Translations under genes and position numbers: made by a program | From: Anisakis pegreffii | Taxonomy: Eukaryota; Nematoda; Chromadorea; Rhabditida; Anisakidae | Assembly (NCBI GenBank): GCA_035041965.1 | Contig: JAPYMA010003062.1 | Span: 43,816-107,815 of the forward strand | DNA: 64,000 bases | Direction: 5' to 3' | Shown here: positions 47,601 to 60,834 of the stretch, piece after piece | Layout: every line of letters starts with the position of its first letter | Numbering within the stretch: position 1 is the first letter of the stretch | Notes under the pieces: model-generated | The model's database searches: none | What the model saw: the letters and a program-made list of their open reading frames with translations, nothing else | What the model was told of the DNA's origin: nothing

Positions 47601-50600
47601 TCAAATCTCATGACTGCAATGGTGAAAATCTTGACAAGCATTAAAGATACGATGATAAGCTATTCAATAGTTACAGTAAAGAAGCTGTTTGTTCATAGTG
47701 CAGTACTTTTACATGTAATTAAAGTAATTCTCATAAGATTAAATGCTTAAGAAAAACGTCTTTTGTATTTTTAAACGCCTTAATGAACTAACTCTATGAC
47801 CGATTGAAAAGACTATTCAAACGTTTCACTCTCAACGTGACCCACACCAAAATTCGTTCTCTTGATTTACACATGAATAGGATTATGCAAAGCTGGCGGC
47901 CTTTGTTTGCATTTTAGATATTGTGCGCGACTAATATGGCCTAAAATTCGATTAACTCTGCACAAACAAATGCATATCTTTTGAATGATAACTTCCTCTT
48001 CTTTTGAATTTTCAACAGCTGAGAACATTTGCCCAATCTGAATCGTTAGTAAATTCGATGATGCCTAAGCTCGACGACTGCCTGAAAATAATGTTCGTTG
48101 CATTCGCATTGCAGTGGATTGTTGAATAGCGCAGCGATCAGGTATCTATAGTCAGGCATTGTGAAGCAATCACTCAGCTATATCAGATACCATTGAAACT
48201 TTGTTATTTTTCTGAAACTGATTGAAATCACTCCACAACTTATGAAGGCAGAGGATCTGGAAAAGTATGTTGATGCTCAGAAAGCAGGCCGCTTATGTGC
48301 TGCCATGAGGATCTCGATTTCGTCTTAGAATACTCCTATGATGAAAGCACTCACCTTCAGGCACTAAGCCATTTCTGTGGAAATAATTGTGAGTATCATC
48401 GCTTTCTAACATGAGGTTTCCTCGAAAGCAACAAAGGATCTGGGTAATCCAATGCTGCAAAGGAATTACTTTGCTAAAGGAAGAAATTATAACGGAAACT
48501 TGAAGATACCAGTATTTCTTAATTATTGATATTTTTTAATTTAATGATCAACATCGAGATCAACTGTGCAAGGTGTGCCGATCTAATGAAGTCGCTCAGT
48601 TACATGAAATACGCCCAGAAATTCAGCTCCATCTGTTATAAAAGCTATATTCTCACAATTAGACAAAAGTAAATCCACTTTCCCAGTACCGTAGAGTTGC
48701 TGACTCCGATTGTGTGGAAAATCGTAAGTTTACGTGTTTGTTTGAGTTGTTCTATGGTATAAGTTTGTTGAGCGAACCCGCAAGTACTGTTGCCCTCGCA
48801 ACCAGTATGTCCACACCTCCAATTTTCTTCGTTCAATCCAAATGCCCATTAATCCAAATGTTTCAGAGCCGTAACAAACATAATTTGCATTCAATCGTTT
48901 TGCATATCACACACGGTTCCATATGATTTCTTTTCGCACTTGGAAGAAAAAGCTGATTGGAGGAACTTATCATTTCTTTCGAACTATTTGAATAGAATTG
49001 GTTCTTCAAACTTCTAGTCTCCTCTCTAATAACTAACGATAAGCAGCTACTCAAATTATCATCAAATTTTCAGTGAGATTTGCAAACGTGTAATATCTTG
49101 AGCCATACATACCTCTTCGATGAAATATTCATAAATTCCAATCCTCAAAATCAACTTTGCAAATATTACTCTATTTCACATTTCTCTTATCCGTCAGTCA
49201 TTTGCCGATTCAAGAGGTGCCTCAGGCAGCGCCTCATCGTTGAACATTATACGTTTATAGGCCAGTTAACAGTGGAAATTCGAAAGACCTCCATTGAAGT
49301 AAATTGGAAATGAATTCTGAGAACGAATAATTCATATCAAAAATTTATTAAGTGATTGAAATTCCCTTTAGCAAATTTCGTGTAAATCAATTTATCTTTC
49401 AACTCTTTTTATCCTCGTTTTGAACATGACAATCACTTCAATTGAACTACCTACTCATGCTCCGCTCACATTTGTTGTGCTTTCCTTCGAAATGCAGATC
49501 TCAATTAAAATTGTGAAACAGCAAATGAGGTCACCGGAAATTGAAATTTTAATGCGATCTTTTGCATTTTGCTGGAAGTTTTGAATTTGTCATATGGACT
49601 GTAATTTCTCCTCTATGATCATTAATATTTCCGATTTATGATATCAGTTCAGTGAAAGAATTTCCAAGCTCTCAGATGAGTTCTTCGGAATAACAAATAA
49701 GATTTCCCAATTCATAATTTTCATCAATTTCTTCTAAATCATTTCAGAATAGTCATATATTCACCTGAAAATTACGATTCCCCAGGAGTTATTTTTTTCT
49801 TATCTTATTTGGATTTACATTCTTTGATCTCATTAGATCCATTGAAGGCGCTACAACCCTAGTCAACTAATCAGTGTCACCACTTTCCATCGTCACATTT
49901 CAGAACTAAATAGCTGCCATCTGAAAACATCACCCAAACACTTCATTAGTGTGCAGATATCCATGGAAACAATCTTTTTGCTTTATCTATGCGTTCATTA
50001 ATTCATTAACGATTGTCTTTAGCATTAAGTGTCTTTAGAGTGTAATTCACAAATGCCCAATTAGTCGCAGCATTGTTCTCTTCTATTGTCTTAACATTAT
50101 TATCATAGCGATTGTCTCAACAAGATTAAAACATAAACATTTCGCGACGACAACATTTATAACCATTGCTTTGTATAGAAGAATTAGCGGCGTTGTGAAT
50201 AGAAGTTGTTAATGGTATGCGCCTAATATATCATCTTGCCATATCAAAATGCATCGATCAAAATTTTGTTTCGATGATATGCAAACAGCCACGCCCTTAC
50301 AACTCCGCTAGGCCGCGACGACTATGCATGTGAATGTGCTCGAACTCGTGGCTTGTGGGCTCTTTAGCAGCACGTCTCCGTTGGATATTTCATATCTTCT
50401 GTTGTGAACAAAACCCAATAAACTTCTCAGCAATATCCACACACACACACACATCATTAAGTGCTTCAATTAATTTTCTGAGATTTGATATGATTCTAAG
50501 CAAATTTTAATGCACTGATCAAGTTCTATTGTCACCTAACGGTTGATTGATTCAGTCAAGTTGTTCACTTGCAAATTCTGCAAAATACTTTCTGAGCTCA

Positions 50601-53600
50601 ATTCGTTCCGTTCAACCATATCTGCGCGTTCGTATATCCAGTCTCGTTCAGTAAAGCAATCCTCCCCTAGCAGTATTCAATACAATCAAGACAACATAGC
50701 CGTAAAGTGTTGCTTCATATCCACTGATCTTCAGATTAATCGTGTTTGCATTCATTAATCTATAAGAGACCAAGGCATAGTCGATGTTAATAACCATGCG
50801 CCCCATATAATATACATGTATTATGTTCGTTCATGTCATCCAATGCACTATTTCTGCATAAATTGATCGTATTCGAGTATTAATATTCTTCACTGAACCG
50901 CTATCAAATCTTCTGCTAATCCGCCATATTCAGTGTTATACTCTGTCGAAAACATTGCTAATACCCAACTGATGATCCGAGCACATCATAATAATGAAAA
51001 GCCTTCAGCTGTCATTATAATAACGATGAAGAGACTGTCAATACACTTATCTGGAATTTCTGCCAAGCTCCCGTTTCTGAGCTGATTCTTCTTTGCTGCA
51101 ACTGCATAACGCTAAAGAATTGTGCTCCTCCACAGTCCCTATCGAACTTTACCGTGGATCTGATCTTGAAACAGAACAGAGGGCAACTTTTCTGAGGACT
51201 TCAAGACTCATCAGTGAGAATCGATACGGATTATTCGCCTGTCATAGAGTGTCGGAAAACTATGCATGGTCAGAAGACGTTTAACGGGGATTCGATGACG
51301 CGAAAGAACTCGGTGAAACGTCGTATGCCTCGTTCATACTCTATGCCTATTCGACTCTCGAAAACGCCGCAACGTCTGATGAGTTTGATTGCTTTCAAGT
51401 GTCGGGCAATGCGCGAAATTGCAATTCAGGCAATTTTGTGTGGCAACGGTAAGTTCCCTCTCAGCTCTCGTTCTCGTATTCCCCGATGGAAATCGTCGAT
51501 TTTCACTTCTAACTCACCATTTCTTTCCACGTCAACAGATGTCTAGTTTGTTGACAGCTGGTTTGTTTGTACCGGTTGAGTTCAGTTGAGCACGTTCAAC
51601 CTCAAAAGTCTTACTGAAACCGACGACATCAATGTTCCTAGGCGTTTCTCTCGGATTTTGCCATCTACTCGTGATTGTTTACTAATTCCTGGCCAAAAAA
51701 TCCAAATTGTTTATTCTTCCTGAGCGTTTCTTAGTTGGAAATGGCTGTAGAGATATGGATAAGTATATCAATGTTCGCAAAATCGCGTCCTTTTCAATGC
51801 GAAGATCGGCATTGAACCGCGGAATGGACCTTCGATCCTAAGATAATCCCGTAATTGAAACAGGATCGCTAACGGAAAACGAAGCAATGATAATTATGAA
51901 GGATAAAAGAAGAATAGTGCCTCATTGCTCTCTGAAAAATTTAGAATGAGGCAGTGTTATTATGTAATGATTCATCTATTTATTACCGTTTGAATGGTAA
52001 ACGACAAATATCATTAAATATGAATGAACTGCGCATGATTATTGCTGTGTAATTCGAGATGAGTATATCGTCAAAACCATATGAAGTGTTATGTTCTCTC
52101 AAATCTAGTAAGCTTGGAATTTTTTTAAGCATAACTTCCGCGTTCGACATTCAGAGCTCCTGTGCAAACATTTATGTATATGGCATAAACAATCTCCACT
52201 GATGAATTTTCTTTTTTCGGTTGTGCTCATCATCCAAAGGCATTAGCGCTTTCAAATAATTTTGTTCCAATTGTACAATCCACTCGGATGAACTTCAGTC
52301 ATGCTGCTGTTGCTGTTGTTATGAGCGTTTAGGGACGATTGGATGAATTCATGCTTGCATTTGAACACATTGAAAGATTATATTTAATGCGTGAATGTTG
52401 AGTGGTTCAGATATTTGTTATTCCTTTCGAGTGGTTGTTATCGTTTTCGTTAATATCATTGTTATTGTCAATATCACTTTTGATATAGCTAGCTATCATC
52501 ACGATTATTGTTCGCGGTCATTATTCAATCCGTCAGTCAAAGTTCAGCAACTAATGATCAGTGACAATCAGATAGATAGATAGATCTCTACAAGCGATAT
52601 CATTTGTTCTTGGCTTGGCACTCGTCGTTGTCTGCGTTCGTTCGCATTTACATATCCCAAAAGACAAAGGAGCCAGCAGATTTGTTGCTTATGTTTTAGA
52701 CAGATTAACTGGCTGAATCATAGGGAAACAGAGATTGAAATAGAGTAATCTTAACTGGTTGAATCGTAGAGTAATCTGGTTAGTTGTAATTGCAATCTTG
52801 AAGTTTGAAGCCTTATGCTAGCTTGAAGATTATGACGTCAATGGTTTTGTTTATCATCCATTCACCATGGAGCCAGCCGAGTGAGTCTTCTTGCATTTAT
52901 CCAGCGATCCGTCGTCGCAACAACACTTATAGGCAAGGCGTCGTATCCTATTCTCAAGAACTGTTTATTGTTCTATTAAATTACATAACAAATCATGTGT
53001 AAGAAATATGGCAACAATCAAATCGATTAAACTGCTTCATCAATCAAAAATGACTGAATAATAGCGTGTTGTTGTCATGTCATCGCTGGAAACATTCAAA
53101 TCATTATTACACGCAAATTAGCTTGCAAGCATGACAAATGTGATTAAGGTGTTGTCCAATCATCAGTAAATTTGAATTTCTTCTCGTCTGTTTTAAAACT
53201 TCAACATTTTAAGCTCCTCTCTGTATACACCTCTTCGATTTCACGTATGCTTTTAGGCTGTTTTGGAATATATCTCTTTCCCTAGTAACACAGAATTCTT
53301 TCGAATAATTCTGACTGCAATCGCAAGACATTCACACAGTCATTCATTTTCTAGGGAGCAGTTTCTAAATTTTGAAAAAAACTTCCTCGGTGCAAATTTG
53401 AGTTTGACAAATGAATTTTTTCGCATATTCCATCGAGTGTCACTGAAGATATGTTCCATTTGGGAATACTCGTAATCTTTCAAACTTGTGAAAACTCTTT
53501 ACAGTATAGCATCGTATCTTTCAGATTTCAATTTGTCCCTTAAACTCTCAAAGATATATCAGCCTGGAATCTAAATTAAATCCATGCATGTGTATAGATA

Positions 53601-56600
53601 AATCACATGCATGATACATTGCACATCAGTTTCTCAAGCACTGCCTCGCATTATACTCTTATTCTCATCTAATAAATCTAACTCAGAATGGCGTGTTATC
53701 AGAAAATATATGAGTTACTTCTCAGATTTCAAATCCCTGATACTGATCTCTCAATCGCTCATTCCAATAAATTTGTTCGGCTTCGTCATTGAACAACGTC
53801 CAATAGATCTATAAGCAGGAAAATGACTGACTGACGAACTGCACAAGATTTCCATAAGTAATTCAACAACACCAACCCCACACAGCTATACCGCCGACGC
53901 ATTGCCGACGACGATGATTCAAGATTCAAGATTGAATTAAGCTGTCAATTGACGTCATCGAATTGATGAAAATACTCAAAAGTTAACTCCAGAAATGTCA
54001 TCGAAGTGAGAGTTTATGTGCATTTTGAGAATAAATTATCCAAAATTCAGTTTTTAAGGGAAGTAGCGCCTAGCACATCGTGTTGTTCCGTGAACTTACA
54101 CAATAGTGACCAGTCAATCGAAGATAATCTCAATTCAATGAGATTATTCAAGCGAAAAGTAAGGCAAAGTTAAGCGAGCAGCCTGTTTATAAAAGTGTTT
54201 GTGTTATCGCCGAATGAATCATGGCTCATTCAGTCGTTTATAAATCTTTTCAACAAGATAATTCTAATTATAAGCTTCAATGGATGATTCAAACGAGCAA
54301 TCACAGTTACACACACTTGTAGAGGGCAGATTAAACTCTGAAGTTTAATGAGATGAATCAAACTATTTTTGACATTTGATACGATAGCGATTCACACGCG
54401 ATTGTGTAACAATACGCTGATTGCTGTAATATAAATATGAAACTTATGCTGTGCAATCTAGTGAATGATGCAAGCTTTGTGTTCTTTTTGATATGAATAG
54501 ATCCGAAAGCTTTCATGTAATCTGAACGGTATGCAACGATGATTTCTACACAAAAATTGTAGTAGAGTATAAAATACTTGAGGTGCTGTAATGATCTCAG
54601 TTTAAATTTGTGTTTAGTATTTTAGTATACTTTTTTTTTCAAAATACGTAAGCTCGAAACTTAACACAAAGCCATCAATAGACGAAGCATGAAATGAGGC
54701 ATAATCAAAATGAACTGAATCAAACGCATTTCAACTTCACAATGGATAAGGGTGAAATGAACAGAAAAATGTTGCAATTTTCCATTTTTTCCACTGCGTT
54801 TCTTTTTTCCGATCCAATTTTCATTTTGTTTCATTCAGTAAATGTAATATTGCGCAACCTTCCATTTTTTGCGCACGAAAATTATAGAAATTCAGCGAAA
54901 TTTTCCGCTGAAAAGCCCAGTGAATCAGTCGTCATACACTCATTCACATCGCGTGATATCATATTCGGTCAGAGCGTAGTCTTTTCTTTCCTTCTATACC
55001 TTTAATCGTGGATATTCTCGGCTTATTACGTTTATATCTAATCCACTCTCACTGCATCTCTCCTCTTCTATTTGACTGTATTTTTACTGCATGTTTGTCC
55101 GGAATTAAGAACGTAAGTAGATAATCCCAAAAATGATCCGAAATATCCGGATATTCCATAGAATGCAATGGAGCTATCCATTAAACTAATGAATAAGCAA
55201 ATAAAAGCTGTACTGAATACAAACATAATAGGAGGACATTCCTTCTCAATAATAGTTTATAATCTCCTCTCAAAAGCACTCATCTATGTGTAAGGTTATC
55301 CTATGCTGTTATCACTATCAAACATCCGCTAAATATTTGAAGGTGTTATTGCTTTGGCAACATAATTTCACTGTTGAGTGGCATCATATCTAGGCGAAAT
55401 CATAGCACGTTTCAATGATTTTAAGCAGTATAGGATCGGCTTTTGCTTCGGCGAAATTTCATTCAAAGACCAGAATTTTCTAAATTCTATGATCTATGCT
55501 CAGATAAATTCTATGAGCAATTAGATAAGCCGCAAAAATGGATCTTCTAAAATTCTATGATCTTGAGAGATCTGATTAGCCCGTAAGATGCAAATATTGC
55601 TTTGTTTTTGTTATAAGCACTCGGTTATCTTTTAATCTCTCTCTTGTATGCCTCAAATTTTCGCAAAAAAAAACCGAAGTTCCAGGCATGCAGCACAATT
55701 AGAATTTCCCATCGAAGAGCCCATTATTGTTCTGCTATGATTGACTCTCATTCACATACATCACATCATTAGGGATGAGAACGCCGACTGAAGCGAGCGA
55801 AACACATAGTGCATTAGGCAGATAATCTAATCCCTTTTCCGAGTCCAACTCACCATAACGATAACGACAATGAAAACTCATTAAATCAAACGAATTGTCC
55901 ACGCCACATTTGCAAGCTAACAGCAATTGCTTTCAAGAAATTGAGATGATTCCTAAGCACCACTTTAGATTTATTTTATGCACTTCTGCTTTAAACCGGA
56001 CAGATCTAATCTTATGACACAGTACTCTGAATTTCAACACGCTGGATTTCATGATTTTAGAGCGCATATTCCAGAGAAGTTTCCGATTTTAAGACTGAAG
56101 AAACAACAGCCTCTCGAGGGATTCCAGACTAAGTTTTGGTCGGTTTTGATCAATATACTCAAGGAACTCATTTCAGGAACGCGGAGAAGACGTCCAAACG
56201 AAGCACATAATCAGTCGTCCGGTTCCAATAACGTTAACAATAATCATCCCCACTCAACTTCTCCTTCGGCAGTTCAGAGGCAAAGGTAAACTATGTCATC
56301 TTTCAAAAGGCTTCATTTTAATCCTACCACGACGACCTTTGTGTTGTCTCCAACGTCTTGAGAAATCCTCTGGAAGAAGAAACATTAACCGGAAAGATTA
56401 CCTAGAATCAGAGAATTTCTACAAAATATTCCAAAGTATCCATAGAAATTCTCAAGATTGTTCCCATATCCCTACGAAAAAACTGCAAATTCCCAAATTT
56501 CAGCTCCAATGAATGGACGTTCGCTTTCGACAGAGTGATCACTGACGATGAAGGGCGGAACGAATTTACGAAGTTCTTACAAAGTGAATACAGCGAGGAG

Positions 56601-58482
56601 AATATTCTGTTCTGGTGAGTTAATCAGTTCAATGTCAGCACTATCAAACATTTCTATTCTCCGAGTAATTCTCACCTTCACTACAATGCACACGACAATG
56701 AGCAGCTGAATTACGATGGACAATCGCTTCCTGAATGTGCTTCCTTCAGTATCTCCATTAATTTCCGCAAAAATAACGTTCAATCGAGAGACTTCTCATG
56801 ATTTGATTAGCCAATCAAGCATTTTAAGGAATGTCATAGTCAATTATCCCATACAAGAAACTGCTTTGCACTTTCTGAGATGTTTGTGATAGGAACTGAT
56901 GCTGTTACCCACTGATTCACTCAATAATTCGTTTATCGACGTTTTGTGATTAGCCAGTTTGTTATTAGCCAGTTCCATGCATGCTTTTGCGTTCATTTAC
57001 GATGATTTTGAAACTGAGGTTGACAGCGCTCTATTGATAGTATGATAAACAAATCACTTGAGTTGAAAGATTCACAAGTGGATTGACACACATTTTGATG
57101 GGATGCACTCTTTGAATAGTTGGATTGGTACTGACAAAGGGATATTCTAAAGGGATATGCTGGAGATTTTCTACAATGACCTATTCTATTGAGTTGAAGA
57201 TATACACCATAAGCCAGTGCGGTTTTATCAAATTTATCCATCTCATAAAAGAATACCAAGAGGTCTTAGAACACAAGAATCTGCATCGACTGTTTCATCA
57301 TTCTCAAAATGAACGATATGTTCACAGTCCCAGCACAAACAGCAACCACAATGAAACTGTTCAGTCTATAAGCTGCGGGTATGGCCTAATGAACTATGCG
57401 AAATCTCCCCTAAGGATGATTTCACTAGTGAATTAAAGCAAAAACATGGAAGTCATTGAGTGAATATTATTCAACACAAAGACAGTGCAACAAACAGATC
57501 CACTTATCTGAAAGATCTACTCGAAAAGTGAGAGAAATGTTCTGAAATTGAAAATTCGATGCAAATGAAAAGACCTATAAAATTGTGGTTTCATCCATAA
57601 TAAGTTTTCATTGAAGTGAACCTCTGAAGTAATTGGAAAATAAAATTAAAGTGCGTCCATACCACGTTCCCACCTCTGTCGGCCCGGATATATACATAAA
57701 TCAAAATTTTTCTCGTATCCGAGTTCGCTTATTCGTCTATAAATTTAGAATTAATATCCCGTTTAGTACTGTGTATTGGCATCCTATGAAAATATCTATG
57801 AATTAATATCCTATGAAAAAGAATAAATTCAGCAGTGTTTAACTCATCGCAATTGAACTGCTTAACACCGCAACAATTTCATTGATCTTTTCGCCTCGTA
57901 AAGTCTCATCTATCAATCTCACAGTAGTTAGTGAATGTTTGAATCAATTTGCAGCAACAATCTCAAATATCAGTTCAGATTCGAACCATATGATCGAATG
58001 ATCGCAATATAAATCACAATATACTCCTTAAACACTCCTTAAGAACCTTCCCATTATCTACCAAATTCCCAAGAACTCTTCCAAAGGTGTTTACCTCCTA
58101 TACTTCGCAGAAATCTTAGATACACCAGTATCGAGAGACCTGTTACAGGTGGGCTGTTCAAGAGCTTCGACTGTGCGTCGAGGACCGTACGGCATTCGAG
58201 AGAATGGTACGTGAGATGTTCGAGACGTTCATCGCCACCGACTCTCCACTCGCTATCAATATCGATCACGACACTCGAACCGAGATCATTGAACGTGTTC
58301 AGCTGATGGATGCCGCCAGTGTGCCGAATACAATCTTCGACAAGGCTCAATCGCAAATCTATAGGCTTATGGAGAAGGATTGCTTCAGTCGGTTTGTTCA
58401 TACGCAAGCCTACAAGGATCTTGCACGCCGCCTCTCACTTCCGCATACATTCCGTTTCAATGAACGGTTATCACCGTTTTGA
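41464..58482 (+). CDS. RGS-domain protein (regulator of G-protein signalling), exons spread over 17 kb
   Basis: RGS proteins bind activated G-alpha subunits at the membrane and speed GTP hydrolysis (family knowledge). The proposed exons 41464-41606, 41798-41889, 56177-56285, 56504-56614 and 58149-58482 join in phase to 262 residues. The RGS domain spans about 118-244: NEWTFAFDRVI, GRNEFTKFLQSEYSEENILF, a basic/acidic helix region, NID, IFDKAQSQIYRLMEKD and YKDL. Asn of EEN and Asn189 of NID correspond to the two Asn that contact the G-alpha switch regions in RGS4. Phrases such as FWWAVQELR and PLAINID recall R7 members (EGL-10/EAT-16 type), while EYSEEN-IF-DKAQ also fits R4/RZ; there is no DEP or GGL domain, so the subfamily is open. 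The N-terminus has a possible amphipathic basic helix (KKWLQIRDALKLAHFKIAF). The upstream exons are joined by phase only, across an intron of about 14.3 kb. AATAAA at 58984 is a possible polyadenylation signal. Confidence 0.5.
41798..41889 (+). CDS. Probable second coding exon (RGS gene, distal isoform)
   Basis: It starts after CGTTTCAG with the single base needed by the exon at 41464 and ends at CACCAG|GTAAAT with one base over. It reads FRKKWLQIRDALKLAHFKIA and then FPEATNIFSP. The basic, amphipathic helix resembles N-terminal membrane-targeting helices of small RGS proteins (inference). The 191-bp intron before it is well supported. Confidence 0.55.
46402..46419. repeat. Short near-perfect palindrome
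   Basis: GAATGTGT and ACACATTC are exact inverted repeats around a 2-nt centre. It could be a dimeric transcription-factor site or chance. Confidence 0.5.
48200..48530 (+). pseudogene. Possible decayed coding sequence with frameshifts
   Basis: Coding-like text continues across two frame changes. The first frame gives KLIEITPQLMKAEDLEKYVD and AQKAGRLC. From about 48301 a second frame gives CHEDLDFVLEYSYDESTHLQ and ALSHFCGNNCEYHRFL to a TGA at 48411-48413. After that, two frames stay open to about 48535, one of them reading SSKATKDLGNPMLQRNYFAK. GC content is raised relative to the flanks. I do not recognise the protein. A retroposed or transposon-derived gene fragment is possible; chance is also possible because two frames are open in the last third. 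Confidence 0.3.
50439..50452. repeat. Simple repeat (AC)n
   Basis: Seven consecutive AC units, seen directly. Confidence 0.8.
51262..51448 (+). CDS. Candidate alternative first exon of the RGS gene
   Basis: From an ATG at 51262 the frame reads MHGQKTFNGDSMTRKNSVKR, then RMPRSYSMPIRLSKTPQRLM and SLIAFKCRAMREIAIQAILC, ending at a strong donor (CAACG|GTAAGT) with one base left over. This is exactly the phase needed by the exon at 56177. The basic, Ser-rich start and Cys-containing amphipathic end would suit a membrane-targeting N-terminus. With an acceptor at 51214 instead, the piece would be a 234-bp (multiple of three) cassette exon. Membership in this gene is inferred from phase and position. 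Confidence 0.4.
51449..56176. other. Proposed intron of the RGS gene
   Basis: No further exon with clear splice sites is seen. A frame open from 55978 into the exon at 56177 is not convincing as coding before the acceptor at 56176. Confidence 0.4.
56177..56285 (+). CDS. RGS gene exon: basic and Asn/Ser-rich linker
   Basis: It starts after CTCATTTCAG and ends at CAAAG|GTAAAC with two bases over. It reads TRRRRPNEAHNQSSGSNNVN, then NNHPHSTSPSAVQRQ: a low-complexity linker before the RGS domain. The joint to the next exon gives SSNEW. The left boundary could lie further upstream, since the frame is open back to 55978. Confidence 0.6.
56504..56614 (+). CDS. RGS gene exon: first part of the RGS domain
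   Basis: It starts after CAAATTTCAG and ends at GTTCTG|GTGAGT. It reads NEWTFAFDRVITDDEGRNEF, then TKFLQSEYSEENILFW, with the final Trp codon split across the intron. The SEEN-x-x-FW motif is diagnostic for RGS domains. Confidence 0.9.
58149..58482 (+). CDS. RGS gene terminal exon: rest of the RGS domain
   Basis: It starts after CCTGTTACAG, completes the split Trp and reads WAVQELRLCVEDRTAFERMV onward, through AINIDHDTRTEIIERVQLMD, IFDKAQSQIYRLMEKDCFSR and YKDLARRLSL to LSPF and TGA at 58480-58482. About 18 residues follow the domain. The intron before it is about 1.5 kb. Confidence 0.9.
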
Positions 58483-60321
58483 TTTTATCGTCGAGTTTCA
58501 CGCGAACTCGCTTAGAAACTTCTCACTTTTCCAGAAGTTTTCTTGATTTTGTGGTGAGTCTTTTTTTGTTTTTTAGAGAAATGTTGCGTTTTATGTTCAA
58601 TACTCGCACGAGTTTTGTTTCATTTTGATGCATTTTGTATAAATTTCCCATGATACCGCCGCATTGGTTATTTAATTTTTTCTTCGGTACATTCCATAAT
58701 CAGCTCCTGTCATTCATCTGTTCCCTGATGACGCAAAGTCAACTCTTCCATTTTTCAAGTTCGTGTAATTTCTCTCTGTGAACAGAGAGATAACTACTTG
58801 GAATAATAGATCTTCCTACAAATCCTTTCTAATATCCACTGTCCGAAATCCATTGGGAACCGTGCAATATCACGATAAAATGATTTGACAAACAGGCCAA
58901 CGAGTAAAAAAACTGTTCATCACTTTTTTTTCGTTTCCATTTACTCGGATTGTAGTGTTGAAAATTAATCCATCATCAGAAAGAATAAAGAAGTCTCAAA
59001 ATAATCTCAATTCCCCAACAACTGAACAGTTCAATGCAAAAAAAATCTCAAAAATGACAAAAAGGGCTGTCACGAGACTGAATTCATGCATGAACTCGGA
59101 AACTTCATTAACATCTTTGCGATCAATATTTTTCAAAGTTTTTATTATCTATCTTTTGTTCCAATCAGCCCATACCTACCCTGAATGAAGTTAGTTAGTT
59201 CGTTTGTCAAAATGTCAAAGCCTTTTAAATGTTACATGTATACTTGGTCACTTTTTCTCGACTCTCGTAATGAATACTCTCGGGACTTTGAACATAGAAG
59301 CTGATACGAGTGAGTTGGTTGGTTCCTTTTATCGAAACAACTCAGCATGCTAACACATCAAATCACCCTCATGATTTGTACCAATACCATTATATTATAT
59401 TCAATGGTCATTGTTGTCATTTGTTGATATATATTGCATTTGTTGGAACAATCTTCCATTGTACTACTTCCCGTTTCTCATTCGCCAGTCAGTCAGCACT
59501 ACCGTACCAATGGGCATCTGTATATCCCACAATTCAAATCAATCAGTTAAGCGCCCACCAGGCTCATAAAGAATCCACAAAGGGAGCCACAGTGCGATCG
59601 TCCATCTTATCCATCAACAACAATGGATAGCCAAAGCCGTCTCTCTCATTTCAGTTCGAAGAAAATGGAGATCCGAAGTGATCCGAAGTCAAATGCGACT
59701 ATCATGTCAAAAGAACGCGATTTTGGGTTTTTATTCTCAAAACTATTAACTTACTTCAAGTCTAGTCATTTAAGAACGCAACCCATAAAAGGAAACACTA
59801 CACACTCATAATTTGAAACGCATTAAAAATTACCGCTTCTTGGATGTTTTGAATGCTTATTTCGCATTTCCAAATCAGCGATCAGTCAATCAATCATTTT
59901 GATTGGATTCGAAGTTTTGAGTGTTACCCTCATGACGTCCGTCATCCACTAATGGTTTTATCATAATTTGTTTGCTTGTTTACGTTGTCAAACTCTTCAA
60001 AAAATACGCTGGAAGACTCATCAAACGTCAAAATTCATGCCCAATTCCATCAAAAAATATGTAGATGCGACAATGTAGCAATATTTTTGATCGCTTCTTC
60101 ACTTAGACCAAACTGACGAAGAAATATTCGAAAGAAGTGGGATAAGCAGCAAATAATCAAATAACAAGAACACCTCCAGATACCATACCGCATGCAATAT
60201 TTAAGTTCAGATTTGCGCACAAAATTACAAACTAACACCATTCTGAGGAAAATAACCGAGGAAGTAGAGATGGATATGCAACATAGATATCTGGCGATTG
60301 GGAAACGTTCCGTGCGTAATC
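58483..60321. other. 3' flank of the RGS gene and intergenic sequence
   Basis: AATAAA at 58984-58989, 502 nt past the stop, is the nearest candidate polyadenylation signal noticed. No other supported feature. Confidence 0.4.
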
Positions 60322-60340
60322 ATTTATTTATTTATTTATT
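60322..60340. repeat. Simple repeat (TTTA)n
   Basis: Nearly five consecutive copies, seen directly. Confidence 0.85.
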
Positions 60341-60834
60341 GTTTCTTCTCAATACCAATACTCTTTAATAAGTTATTTTTGATTATCGTTTCATTAAACA
60401 TTATTCATTTTTGGTAGTATCAGTGTGTTTTTTGAAATGATGGTTATCGTTAAGCACATACATGTTTAGTAAACATAATCAACATGTTCTGATTTGTATC
60501 TCGTGTTGAGATAGCATCAATATACGGGTATTGGACGCTTTATTAGAGCGTTCTAACTTGAATTTTACTTTAGTTCGATTTTTGAAATATTTTTATTGCT
60601 CTTTATCTGTCTTTAGAATATTGTATCTTTCGTCATGTTCAAGTTAAACGTTAAAGAATGTTCATCTGTTGAAGAAAAAAATGTTGATCTTAATGACATT
60701 TTTCTATTCATTCTATTGCTGAAATGTTCTCTGCGTTCTACGATTAAAATATTATGACATGTGACAATTATAATGCGTTCACTTCACAAAATGTATTCGT
60801 GAATCCAATTCGCAATCAGTGTTCTTAAAAGCTA

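Larger units (their letters stand above)
41890..51214. other. Proposed giant intron, first part; no secure gene
   Basis: If the exon at 41889 joins the RGS exons, this is intronic. Otherwise it is intergenic. It contains the decayed coding candidate at 48200-48530 and a short AC repeat at 50439. No other exon is supported on either strand. Confidence 0.4.

Noticed and set aside
55735..55926. Minus-strand frame with a donor-like GTTATG|GTGAGT.
   Set aside because: No acceptor or in-phase partner on the minus strand; short and AT-rich.
58054..58407. 117-codon open frame on the minus strand.
   Set aside because: Antisense to the RGS terminal exon.
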